Of a stretch of DNA of 64,000 bases, positions 37,953 to 47,223 are shown piece by piece. Source of the DNA: Psychrobacter sp. I-STPA6b. Its GTDB lineage: Bacteria > Pseudomonadota > Gammaproteobacteria > Pseudomonadales > Moraxellaceae. The notes under the pieces are model-generated. The model made no database searches. It was not told the origin of the DNA and worked only from the letters and a program-made list of their open reading frames with translations. The first letter of the stretch is position 1. Each line of letters begins with the position of its first letter. The stretch spans positions 186,001 to 250,000 of the forward strand of contig NZ_VEWM01000057.1 in NCBI RefSeq assembly GCF_020662265.1, read 5' to 3'. The position numbers and the translations under genes are program-made.

Positions 37953-39815
37953 ATGAAAAAACAAAACTTTCAACAATCTTTACTTGCAGTTGGTGTTATC
38001 GCTGCATTAGGTCTATCAGGGACGGCTATTGCAGCTGAAGCAAAACCTGTTACAGAAACCTTTGACGTTACCAACGTTGCAAAAGCTACTTACCAAGTAG
38101 ATGGAGTAGAGCAAGGTGAAGTAGAATCTAACCCAGTAACCGTTACTGTAAGTAAAGTTATTAAGTTTGAACTAACTAATAACAATGACAAAAAAGTAAC
38201 TCCAGATGGTACAGTAACTTTTGACCACAAACTAACCAACAAAGGTAACACTGACGATACCTATACAGTAAAAGTTGAAGACCTAACTTCGGGTGATGAC
38301 TTTGACTATACAGGCACAACTGTCAAATATAAAAAACCAGGTATGGCTACCTATGAAGAGATTCCACCTGAAGGTATTACCTTAAAACCAGATGAAACAG
38401 CCGATATCCAAGTAACAACTAAAGCTTCAGATAATGACATAAATGAAGCTGGTAAGCTAAAAGTTACTGCTGAAAGTACACTAAACCCAGCAGAATCAGG
38501 AAAAGTTACCAATATCGATACAGCTGTAACTGTCACTCCTATCTTTGCCATCAAAAAAACAGCTGAAGTAACTCAAATCATTGCTGGCTCTACAGCACCA
38601 TTTGAATATCGCATTGAAATTAAAAACACTGGTAATATGGATGCCAATGGTATAACGATTGAAGATGCTCTACCAGCTGGCTTAGTATTTGCAGACGATA
38701 AAGAACTTTCTGTACAAGTCAATGGTAGTAATGCTGACCATACTGATGCTTCAACCGGAAATACATTAGTACTAACAGGTATCAATATTGCTAAAGAAAG
38801 TGCTGAAACGCTTGTTGTTAAATTTAAAGTAAAACCAGTAAATGCAACAGATGGCACTACATATGAAAACATTGCTACTGTTAAATACACACCAACAGGT
38901 GACGGTACAGAAGGTGGTGGTGCAGAGATTATTGATACCTCTAAGCATGATGATGACGTTGCAGGTGATCCAAATGACACCAATGATACTCCAGCACCAA
39001 AAATTCAAGTACTAAAACCTGGTTTGACATTTGAGTCACCTGAAGAGATTACTCTACCACCTACTGGTGCAAACGATACGAATGACTCTGTCTTCAAGCA
39101 TACCATCACCAATACTGGTACAACAGATCAAAACAACTTAAAACTAACTACAGACGTTACTTTAGATAGTGGTAATATCTCACAGACCATCTATGTAGAC
39201 AATGGTGATGGTATATTTAATCCTAGTGAAGATACTATATATGCTGGTACTACACTACCAACTATCAAACCAGGTAAACATCTAGACATCTTTGTCGTCA
39301 ATACTGCAACTAATGCTAACCCTGGTACAGATGGTGTATCAGCACTAAGAGAAGAGTATACCATTAAAGTTTCTGGAAGTGGCCTAGCTACTACTGCTAA
39401 TCTACCATCAGTAACAGATAAAGTGAAAATTGCTGCTCTTGAACTTAAAAAAGAACAAGCAGTAGCTGCTTGTGAAGCAGATTTAAGTTCATTGACATTC
39501 TCAAAAGCAGCCATAACAGAAGATGTAGAACCAGGTCAGTGTATCTACTATCAAATCTCAGCAATCAACCATTTACCAAGCTCAAACCCAACTCAGCAAC
39601 TAAAAGAAATCACAAATCTAATGATTTCGGATACGCTTGATGAAGTTGGTACAGGCATTGGCAAAGTAACATTTAACAATGATATTACTAATACTGGTCT
39701 AACCAATGCTGCTACTTATGACTCTGGTAGTAAAACTGTATCTAGTGCTGGTAATACCCTAGCAGCCGAAGCAACTGCTAAAGTTAACTTCAGTGTTACA
39801 ATTAACGAGCGATAA
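37953..39815 (+). CDS. Secreted multi-domain DUF11 surface protein
   Basis: A 620-residue exported protein with a standard signal peptide (KKQNFQQSLLAVGVIAALGL to AIAA). Beta-rich Ig-like domains follow. One starts TFDVTNVAKATYQVDG, and a DUF11 domain contains FEYRIEIKNTGNMDANGITI. A third region has FKHTITNTGTTDQNNLKL and a calcium-loop-like DNGDGIFNPSED. The C-terminal module (from about residue 495) has Cys507 and Cys530 with FSKAAITED and GQCIYYQISAINH, matching the C-terminus of the 944-residue protein. The protein is acidic and Thr/Asn-rich. It could be a surface-layer or fibre subunit; this is inference. Confidence 0.72.
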   Translation: MKKQNFQQSLLAVGVIAALGLSGTAIAAEAKPVTETFDVTNVAKATYQVDGVEQGEVESNPVTVTVSKVIKFELTNNNDKKVTPDGTVTFDHKLTNKGNTDDTYTVKVEDLTSGDDFDYTGTTVKYKKPGMATYEEIPPEGITLKPDETADIQVTTKASDNDINEAGKLKVTAESTLNPAESGKVTNIDTAVTVTPIFAIKKTAEVTQIIAGSTAPFEYRIEIKNTGNMDANGITIEDALPAGLVFADDKELSVQVNGSNADHTDASTGNTLVLTGINIAKESAETLVVKFKVKPVNATDGTTYENIATVKYTPTGDGTEGGGAEIIDTSKHDDDVAGDPNDTNDTPAPKIQVLKPGLTFESPEEITLPPTGANDTNDSVFKHTITNTGTTDQNNLKLTTDVTLDSGNISQTIYVDNGDGIFNPSEDTIYAGTTLPTIKPGKHLDIFVVNTATNANPGTDGVSALREEYTIKVSGSGLATTANLPSVTDKVKIAALELKKEQAVAACEADLSSLTFSKAAITEDVEPGQCIYYQISAINHLPSSNPTQQLKEITNLMISDTLDEVGTGIGKVTFNNDITNTGLTNAATYDSGSKTVSSAGNTLAAEATAKVNFSVTINER

Positions 39816-39923
39816 GAACAAGCGAACATATCGTTTTATTCTTATCTCAGATATCATTAAAAATATCTAAATATAATATCTAAGCAACATTATCTTCCTT
39901 TTGTCCAGTACAGAAGGAAGATA
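39811..39923 (+). promoter_or_regulatory. Two hairpins between the 620- and 1757-residue genes
   Basis: The first hairpin (39811-39846) pairs GATAAGAA with TTCTTATC and extends to a five-base loop, including the stop codon of the upstream gene. The second (39891-39923) pairs TATCTTCCTT with AAGGAAGATA, followed by a T-run about 14 bases later. They may reduce read-through or protect the upstream mRNA, so the secreted subunit exceeds the barrel. Confidence 0.45.
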
Positions 39924-39977
39924 GCCCAAGCTTTAACTCTTTTTTCCTTTATTTATTTACATAAGTAGGTTTAATAC

Positions 39978-42900
39978 ATGACTCAATCATTGACTCGTCC
40001 TAACTTTTCGCGTCGCTCGTCCACGACGTTAAAATTATTGACAGCTTCGATGCTACTTATGCAAATGAATGCAGCAGTAGCAGAAAATGGCAATGGCTCA
40101 TTTTTTATCAACAATACTGCTACTTCTAGTCACAGTATTGATAATATCGACTTTAACAATACATCAAATGAAGTAACAGCAACTGTCCATACTCTACCTA
40201 TATACTCTGTTGTTTTAAGCCAACCAGCAAAACAGATAGTCTCACCAGGTCAACAGGTAGAGTGGTTAAATATATTAACCAATAATGGCTCATATGATGA
40301 AACAGTTGAACTGTCTTTTAGTGTCCCTAGTACACTATCAAACTTTGAAGTTTATCAAGACTTAAATAAAAACGGTAAGATAGATGCTGGTGAGCCAAGC
40401 ATCAAAGACCAGATCAAAATTGGACAAGGTGAAAGCATCCAGCTAATCGTCAAAGCCTTAGCCAGTCGAGATATGAAAGACAAATCTACGGCAAGTATCG
40501 AAATCGGTGCAACCGTGATTGAAGATACATCTGTTACAGCAAATGCAACTGATGAGCTAGAAACTATTGCTCCATCTATTGAGTTTATGAATAGTAGCTT
40601 TACAAGCACTACAACAACAGATCAAGTCGGACAAGAAGTCTACGTTCAGACCTCCTATGCCCAATGTAACATAAATCCCAATTCCCGCGACCAAGTTTGG
40701 GTAACGTTACACTCTACAAAAACAAAGGATAGCTACTCACTCAAAGCCATCGAGACTGGTAATAATACTGGTATTTTCCATCTATCTGCTCCAACTGAAA
40801 ATAATGCCAATGCTGTATCAGACAACATCATACAAACCCTACAAGGTGATGTCATCACAGCAACACTTGATGCCTGTATCAAGCCCTCAGTTGGCATTAA
40901 CCAAACACCTAGCTCTAACGACTTTATCAACATCTCGGATAAAATTTCTACAAATATAGAAATGAGAGATAACTTACCAAGTTTACAAGTTGTTAAAACT
41001 GGTGATGTAACAGAAGCTGAGCTTGGTGACTATGTAAACTATAGCATCAAAGTTACAAACCGTGGTCTGTCTACTGCCTATGACGTTGACCTAAAAGATG
41101 CCCTGCCAAGAGGCTTTGCATACGTCTCTGGTTCTGCTCGAGTCGATGGTAAACCTGTAGCTGACTTTAATGCTGAAGGTAAATATAAAGTTCTTGGCTT
41201 AGATGATCTAAAAGCAGGACAAAGTAAAACTGTTACATATCGAGTACTAATTGGCTCAACAGCAATTGATGGAGATGGTATTAACCGAGCGACTGCTGTT
41301 GGTAAAAGCAATTTAGGGGAGTTCCTGTCCTCTCGAGAATCACAGTGGAAAGTCGATGTCAGCCGTGGTGTTATCAATACAGATGGTATCATTATCGGTA
41401 AAGTATATAATGATATCAACCGTGATGGTATTCAGCAAAAACAAAATGGTGAACTTGGTGTAGCTGGTGTCCGTATTTATATGGAAAACGGCAACTATGC
41501 TGTAACTGATGCAGAAGGTGAGTATAACTTCTACGGTATCAGTGCAAAAACTCACGTTCTAAAAGTAGACCCTTTAACACTACCAGAAGGTGTCGAACTC
41601 ATTGACCAAAGTAATCGCAATGCTGGTGACCCCAACAGCTTATTTGTGGATATGAAGTATGGTGAGCTACACCGTGCAGATTTCGCGATTATTGATGGCA
41701 TGGGAGACACTACCCAGCGTCTTACTGACATACTTATAGAGCGCAGCAATACAGTTGGTGTAAAAAACGATACATTAGAAAAAACAGTTCGTAACCAGTT
41801 AGCATTAGAACCTAACAACAATACCAATAAAAATAATGTTGACGCCAGTGGATGCAAACAAAATAACTCTTTAGATGAAGGGCTAAGCTGTAATACTGCC
41901 ATTTTAAGAGTAAATGATGACAGTACAAACAATGTTCAGTCATTACAAGTAAACCGTATTGCGCAACCTGAAGCAGTTCAACTAGAAGAACATTTAAAAA
42001 ATGTTCCAAATAATAATGTTACATTTATTAATCTAAAAGACCAGCAGCAACTAGACAGTAAAGTTCAATTAATACAGGTTCAAGCACCACTAGATACCAC
42101 CTTTACCTTATATGCCAATGGTCAGCCTGTATCGAAAGAAAAAATTGGTAAAACTGCTACCCAGCAAAAACAATCTGTTTCTGGATATGATTACTATGGC
42201 GTACAGCTAAATGCTGGTCATAATACATTACGTGGTGTTGCAAAAGATGCTTCTGGCAATATTATTTCTGAACAAAGCATCCAAGTATATGCACCTGAAC
42301 AACTGCAGGAAATAGACTATCGCACTCAAGAACAACTCGTCACGGCTAATGGACATAGCCAATATCAAGTCGTTATCAGCTTAAAAGATAAAGATAATCG
42401 TCCATACTTATCACCAACATTTGTTACTATTGATAGTAATATTGGTCGAGTAAACCTAAAAGATGAAAGCCCAGATACACCTGGAATACAGACCAGTATT
42501 TCTGGTGGTGAATTATTAATACCTGTCATTGCACCAACAAACCCTGGTAAAGGGCAACTAACCGTATCAGCAGGTACATTAAAAGAAAGCATTGACCTAG
42601 AATTTACACCTCAGCTGCGCCCTCTCATTGCCGTCGGTGTGATAGATGGCTCTGTATCATTTAAAGGCTTCGATAGTAGTAAAGTCTCTGCTGCACAAGA
42701 CCTATTTGAACAAGAGCTACAAGAATTCTCTGGTAATGACGACTACTCAACCAATGGTCGTGCTGCCATGTTCCTAAAAGGGAAAGTGCGTGGTGACTAC
42801 CTTCTAACACTATCTTATGACAGTGACAAAAAAGGTGAGCGTCTATTCCGTGATATCCAGCCAGAAGAGTACTACCCTGTCTATGGTGATGCCTCAGCAA

Positions 42901-45251
42901 AAGGCTTTGATGCACAGTCTAGTAGTCGCCTCTATGTTCGCCTAGATAAAGGACGCTCATACGCGATGTATGGCGATATTAATACCCAAGTAAATAATGA
43001 TGAAGGTCTAAAACTTGGACAATATAATCGAACATTGACTGGTCTTAAAGCCCAGTATGAAGACGATAAGACACGTGTGACTGCATTTGCAGCACAAACC
43101 AACACATCTCAAAGTGTTAATGAAACACGTGGCTTGGGTATTTCTGGCCCCTATCCAATATCAAAAAACTTTGATAATGTACTAGAAAACTCAGAGACAG
43201 TTGAAGTCATTACTCGTGATGCAGATAATCCAGGTATTGTTATTTCTCGCCGGAGACTGACTCGCTTTGCTGATTATGAAATTGATCCAATCAGCCATAG
43301 CTTGTACCTTAAAAACCCAATTCCAAGTCAAGACTTTGATGGTAATCCCATCTACTTACAAGTCACTGTTGAAGTAGATAATGGTGGCGAAGAATACTGG
43401 CTAGGTGGTATCTCTGCCAAACGTGATATTACTGATAGGGTTTCAGTAGGTGGTAGCTATGTCCAGAGTGATAATCCAGAGAATAAAGAAGAGCTTGCCA
43501 GTATCAATAGTGTCATTAACTTTAGTGATAACTTAAAACTAATTGCTGAGTATGCACGTAATAAAGCTGAAAACCCTAACTACCAGTCAGCTAACCAGAT
43601 TAATACAACAACAGCTTCAGGACAAGATGTTAAAGGTGATGCTGTACGTGTAGAACTCACTTATGATGATAATAATCGCACTCGTGCCAAGGCTTATTAC
43701 AACGATGCAGATATTGGTTTCGTTACTGGCTCATCACCTATTACTGCCGGACGTACAGAATCTGGTGCTAGCTTAGACTATCGTATTGGTGATACCCGTA
43801 AGACAACCATTAAAGTTGAAGGTGTACTTACCAAAGATCATAAAACAGATGATGTCCAACAAGGTATCAAAGCCGGTGTTGAACGTCAGCTGACTGACAA
43901 TATTACAGCAGAAGTTGGAACTCGTTACTATAAAAGAACAGCTGCTGCCTCTCGTGATATACAAGCAGCCACTGATGTTGTTTCCTTAACCAACAATACT
44001 AGTATTAATGGTGACATCATTAATCAATCAGCACTAGATGCTGTCAATAATGATACCGATATTGAAGGTACAACTGTACGTGCTAGAGTGACAGCTCGTC
44101 TTCCCCAGTTTAATAAGTCAGTTGTTTTTGCAGAATATGAGCAAGATATTAATCACAGTCATCGTAATGCAACCTCGATTGGTGGTGAAACAGCTCTTGG
44201 CAACATGGGACGCATATATGCACGCCATGACCTAATTAACAGTTTAACTGGTAGCTATGGTCTTGATGATACATCTGAAAGACAACGTACTGTAGTCGGA
44301 TTCGATGCCAACTATATGAAAGACGGTAAGGTCTATAGTGAGTATCGCTCTCGTGATGCTATTAGCGCTCGTGAGGCAGAAGCAGCCATTGGTCTAAAAA
44401 ATAAGTGGTATGTTAGTGATGGACTAACACTAAATACATTGCTAGAGCGTGTTGAGTCTTTACAAGGTGAGTCAGATAAAACAACCACTGCTGCCAGTAT
44501 TGGTGCCGAATACCTCGCAAAAGATAACTATAAAGCCTCTGGAAGATTTGAAAAACGCTGGGGACAAACCAGTGAAACAACACTTGCTAGTGCAGGCATC
44601 GCGTATCGATACAATGAAGACATCACTTTACTAGCTAAAGATATCTACTCAAATACTGATTATGATAACGGCTATCGCACTATGAATCGCTTCCAAGTTG
44701 GTGCTGCCTACCGAGATACGGATAGCAATCAACTAGATATGCTGGGTAAAGTTGAGTATAGAACAGATGACAATGCAACTGGTAATGCACCATATGAAAG
44801 AGATGCTCTCATCTGGTCATGGCATGGTAACTACCACCCTACTCGTCCTCTAACTTTATCTGGACATTACGCTGGTAAGCATACACAGTATAAAGCAGAA
44901 AATATCGATAGTAAAAATACTGCCCATGCTGCTTATGTTCGTGGTATGTATGATCTCAATGAGCGCTGGGATGCTGGTCTACAAGCAGGGACTTATTGGA
45001 ATGATCAAGCAGATGATTTATCTTATATGCTTGGTGCAGAAGTTGGATATAGCCCTATCACAAACTTATGGCTATCACTAGGCTATAACTTCGTCGGCTA
45101 TCAAGATGAAGATATTGCTTATGATGATACCACTGCGCAAGGTGCTTACTTCCGCATGCGCTTTAAGTTTGATGAAAACTTATTTAAAGGTAAAGATCCT
45201 CAGGTTAATAGACGCTTACTTCCTGAACAAGAACCAACCCAAAATCGTTAG
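39978..45251 (+). CDS. Large outer-membrane protein: DUF11, SdrD-B-like and invasin-like domains with a C-terminal beta-barrel
   Basis: A 1757-residue protein with an N-terminal export signal (SRRSSTTLKLLTASMLLMQM to AVA). A beta domain follows with a calcium-loop-like DLNKNGKIDAGEPS (about residue 130). Next are a DUF11 domain (about 335-450, YSIKVTNRGLSTAYDV) and an SdrD-B-like domain (about 473-550, GKVYNDINRDGIQQ). Bacterial Ig/invasin-like strands (about 780-875) follow. From about 880 to 1740 alternating strands and tyrosines (GDYLLTLSYDSDKKG, RSYAMYGDIN, GVERQLTDNITAEVGTRYYK) indicate a large outer-membrane barrel ending FRMRFKFDENLF. It probably anchors or exports the neighbouring DUF11 proteins; this role is inferred. 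Confidence 0.72.
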   Translation: MTQSLTRPNFSRRSSTTLKLLTASMLLMQMNAAVAENGNGSFFINNTATSSHSIDNIDFNNTSNEVTATVHTLPIYSVVLSQPAKQIVSPGQQVEWLNILTNNGSYDETVELSFSVPSTLSNFEVYQDLNKNGKIDAGEPSIKDQIKIGQGESIQLIVKALASRDMKDKSTASIEIGATVIEDTSVTANATDELETIAPSIEFMNSSFTSTTTTDQVGQEVYVQTSYAQCNINPNSRDQVWVTLHSTKTKDSYSLKAIETGNNTGIFHLSAPTENNANAVSDNIIQTLQGDVITATLDACIKPSVGINQTPSSNDFINISDKISTNIEMRDNLPSLQVVKTGDVTEAELGDYVNYSIKVTNRGLSTAYDVDLKDALPRGFAYVSGSARVDGKPVADFNAEGKYKVLGLDDLKAGQSKTVTYRVLIGSTAIDGDGINRATAVGKSNLGEFLSSRESQWKVDVSRGVINTDGIIIGKVYNDINRDGIQQKQNGELGVAGVRIYMENGNYAVTDAEGEYNFYGISAKTHVLKVDPLTLPEGVELIDQSNRNAGDPNSLFVDMKYGELHRADFAIIDGMGDTTQRLTDILIERSNTVGVKNDTLEKTVRNQLALEPNNNTNKNNVDASGCKQNNSLDEGLSCNTAILRVNDDSTNNVQSLQVNRIAQPEAVQLEEHLKNVPNNNVTFINLKDQQQLDSKVQLIQVQAPLDTTFTLYANGQPVSKEKIGKTATQQKQSVSGYDYYGVQLNAGHNTLRGVAKDASGNIISEQSIQVYAPEQLQEIDYRTQEQLVTANGHSQYQVVISLKDKDNRPYLSPTFVTIDSNIGRVNLKDESPDTPGIQTSISGGELLIPVIAPTNPGKGQLTVSAGTLKESIDLEFTPQLRPLIAVGVIDGSVSFKGFDSSKVSAAQDLFEQELQEFSGNDDYSTNGRAAMFLKGKVRGDYLLTLSYDSDKKGERLFRDIQPEEYYPVYGDASAKGFDAQSSSRLYVRLDKGRSYAMYGDINTQVNNDEGLKLGQYNRTLTGLKAQYEDDKTRVTAFAAQTNTSQSVNETRGLGISGPYPISKNFDNVLENSETVEVITRDADNPGIVISRRRLTRFADYEIDPISHSLYLKNPIPSQDFDGNPIYLQVTVEVDNGGEEYWLGGISAKRDITDRVSVGGSYVQSDNPENKEELASINSVINFSDNLKLIAEYARNKAENPNYQSANQINTTTASGQDVKGDAVRVELTYDDNNRTRAKAYYNDADIGFVTGSSPITAGRTESGASLDYRIGDTRKTTIKVEGVLTKDHKTDDVQQGIKAGVERQLTDNITAEVGTRYYKRTAAASRDIQAATDVVSLTNNTSINGDIINQSALDAVNNDTDIEGTTVRARVTARLPQFNKSVVFAEYEQDINHSHRNATSIGGETALGNMGRIYARHDLINSLTGSYGLDDTSERQRTVVGFDANYMKDGKVYSEYRSRDAISAREAEAAIGLKNKWYVSDGLTLNTLLERVESLQGESDKTTTAASIGAEYLAKDNYKASGRFEKRWGQTSETTLASAGIAYRYNEDITLLAKDIYSNTDYDNGYRTMNRFQVGAAYRDTDSNQLDMLGKVEYRTDDNATGNAPYERDALIWSWHGNYHPTRPLTLSGHYAGKHTQYKAENIDSKNTAHAAYVRGMYDLNERWDAGLQAGTYWNDQADDLSYMLGAEVGYSPITNLWLSLGYNFVGYQDEDIAYDDTTAQGAYFRMRFKFDENLFKGKDPQVNRRLLPEQEPTQNR

Positions 45252-45263
45252 GAATATTTACGC

Positions 45264-46028
45264 ATGAGCCATACTATCTTATCTTTAGCAAAAACTACGA
45301 TTTCAGCCGTGGTGCTTGGTCAGCTTGTTCTACTTGGCTCTACCCAAGCATCTGCTGCTACTGAAATAACTCCATACAACCCTCAAACCTATTGCACACC
45401 AGAAATTGAGGCGCAGACATCTCATCCTGACCATGAAAGTCAGATGCGTTATGATATTGACTGTATGATAACTGAACTAAAACCTTATCAACAATATCAA
45501 GGAACTTCATCTAATATTCCCTATTATGCTTATAAAGCTCAGGGTTGGTTAAATTATGCTTACAATGAAGATAGTGAAGGTAGCTTAACAGATGCAGGTG
45601 CATATGCCTTAAACGAAGCATTAGTAATTCTAGATGCTTTACGCCATAACCAAACTGAGCAACTTACACTGGTCACTGATATCCCTCCAACATCAGCACT
45701 TATGCGTCCAGACTTATGGGCACAATTAATTGCACTTAAACAAAATAATGCCAGTACCATCTCTCCTCGAGATTTGGCATATAGTGAAGTACAATTAGTA
45801 TGGGCTGCTGCAGAGCATTGTGAGCGAGGCTGGCGTCATTCTCGTCAGCACTTCTTAGCCGCTGAACGATATTTGGATAAAGCGACAAATCTTTATATTG
45901 ACACATATAACGATTCACAAGCCCAAAAACTACAACAAGATACTCGCAGACTATTTACTTCTCTTGAAAATCTAGATAGAGAGGATAACCAGTGTTATGG
46001 TCAAAAATTTGTAGTAACAGACTATTAG
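45264..46028 (+). CDS. Periplasmic helical protein of unknown function, last gene of the DUF11 operon
   Basis: A 254-residue protein with a Sec signal peptide (LAKTTISAVVLGQLVLLGST to ASA). The mature part is helical. It contains IPYYAYKAQGWLNYAYNEDS, AYALNEALVILDALRHNQ, RPDLWAQLIALKQ, and AYSEVQLVWAAAEHCERGWR. This resembles the N-terminal helical domain I recall from some OmpA-family proteins, but no peptidoglycan-binding OmpA domain is present. Four cysteines may form disulfides. It starts 12 bases after the barrel gene, with AGGAA upstream, so the two proteins are probably partners. The true function is unknown. Confidence 0.65.
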   Translation: MSHTILSLAKTTISAVVLGQLVLLGSTQASAATEITPYNPQTYCTPEIEAQTSHPDHESQMRYDIDCMITELKPYQQYQGTSSNIPYYAYKAQGWLNYAYNEDSEGSLTDAGAYALNEALVILDALRHNQTEQLTLVTDIPPTSALMRPDLWAQLIALKQNNASTISPRDLAYSEVQLVWAAAEHCERGWRHSRQHFLAAERYLDKATNLYIDTYNDSQAQKLQQDTRRLFTSLENLDREDNQCYGQKFVVTDY

Positions 46029-46091
46029 TTTAGATGATTTAAATATCAACTTATTTTAAAAGCCAACATATATATTTGTTTGAATAACATT

Positions 46092-46123
46092 AAAAAAGCT
46101 GACTGTGATGAGTCAGCTTTTTT
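46092..46123. terminator. Bidirectional terminator ending the DUF11 operon
   Basis: AAAAAAGCTGACT and AGTCAGCTTTTTT form a 13-bp stem with a six-base loop. It separates the operon from the converging TetR gene. Confidence 0.9.
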
Positions 46124-46139
46124 CATATGAACATAGCTA

Positions 46140-46832
46140 CTAATGAGAGCGTCTTGGCAACTTTTCTGGTAAATAACAGCGTAAATATGCGATAGATGCT
46201 ATCATTGCTTCTTGAGCATACTCATCTGTTACCTGCTCATAATGGCGAAATGATAACCCAAAAATACCATGAATAATACTAAAAGTAACCAACATAACCT
46301 TTTCTAAATCTTCATATGATGGCATCTCATACTGTGAGGACAAGCGTTGGTATGCCAATTTGACAACTTGATTATCCATTCTTTCACCAAACTTATCACC
46401 TTCAAAGTCTGGTGTATTAGCACCATAGATAAGCTGTGCTTTAGTAGGGTCTTCTTTTAATACACCAACCATTGCTTCTATTAAAGCCTTAACATATCCC
46501 TGCCAACGATCAAAATTGTTAATGTCTACCTTTTCCAAGGTTTCCATAATTTCAATGGCATTTAAAAAACGTAGGGCAAGAAATATCGCTTCAACATTTG
46601 GAAAAAAATGATACGCAGAAGCTCTTGGTATACCTGCTTCCACACATACTTCTGCTAAAGTAATGTCTTTAACAGGTTTTGTCTCACTTAGCTTTTTTGC
46701 ACCCATCACTAGTTTTTGACGTCGAATACGCCCTTGCTGGCTAGTAAACTTAAATTTGTTTGGCACCAATTGTCTAGCTAGCTCAGAATCCACCAGCATG
46801 TCTTTAATTGTATTGTCTCGTGATTCAGTCAT
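46140..46832 (-). CDS. TetR-family transcriptional regulator
   Basis: Dimeric repressor-type protein with N-terminal helix-turn-helix ITLAEVCVEAGIPRASAYHF (about residues 60-80) and an all-helical ligand domain. The most upstream codon in the frame, at 46844, is TTG. The ATG at 46832 (MTESRDNTI) with GGGA six bases upstream is preferred, giving 230 residues. Its target is unknown; candidate sites lie upstream (46876, 47047). Neighbours are the converging DUF11 operon and the metallopeptidase lipoprotein on the same strand. Confidence 0.83.
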   Translation of the reverse strand: MTESRDNTIKDMLVDSELARQLVPNKFKFTSQQGRIRRQKLVMGAKKLSETKPVKDITLAEVCVEAGIPRASAYHFFPNVEAIFLALRFLNAIEIMETLEKVDINNFDRWQGYVKALIEAMVGVLKEDPTKAQLIYGANTPDFEGDKFGERMDNQVVKLAYQRLSSQYEMPSYEDLEKVMLVTFSIIHGIFGLSFRHYEQVTDEYAQEAMIASIAYLRCYLPEKLPRRSH

Positions 46833-47223
46833 GACCATTCCCAATTCGTTTACGACATAATTCCAAAAATAAATAGTACATTCTATCCAAAACGCTTACA
46901 GCAAATGCCAGATATATTTAAAACAAACACTTTCGACATACGGTAAGATATCTCAGATAAAAAGCAAAAAATCATCATAATAAGCGACTATAACTGATTA
47001 ATATTCATATTTATTACCTTAAAAGCACATAATATCATGATAAAGTGTACATTCCATCATAATATTACTACCACTCAATCACAACTTAATTACGTAAGTT
47101 ATTGTATTCACAAGTTTATTTTTCTTCATTTAGTGTAAAATTCTAATATAAAATAAGTATCATTATGCTAATTAATGACTTTTAAAAAATAAAACTTATA
47201 AATAATTCTAAAAACAATATTTA
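46833..47223. other. Gap between the TetR gene and the metallopeptidase gene
   Basis: This A+T-rich region of about 390 bases has no gene. It contains two 12-base direct repeats, GTACATTCTATC at 46876-46887 and GTACATTCCATC at 47047-47058, differing at one base. They could be binding sites for the TetR protein. Confidence 0.45.

Noticed and set aside
38351..39514. Several minus-strand frames opposite the DUF11 genes
   Set aside because: They are shadows of repeated Thr/Asn/Val codons, with no ribosome sites and no homology features.
43060..43140. Other CACGTG words (near 43070 and 43123)
   Set aside because: Only the central hexamer matches; flanking bases differ from parS and lie in the barrel gene.
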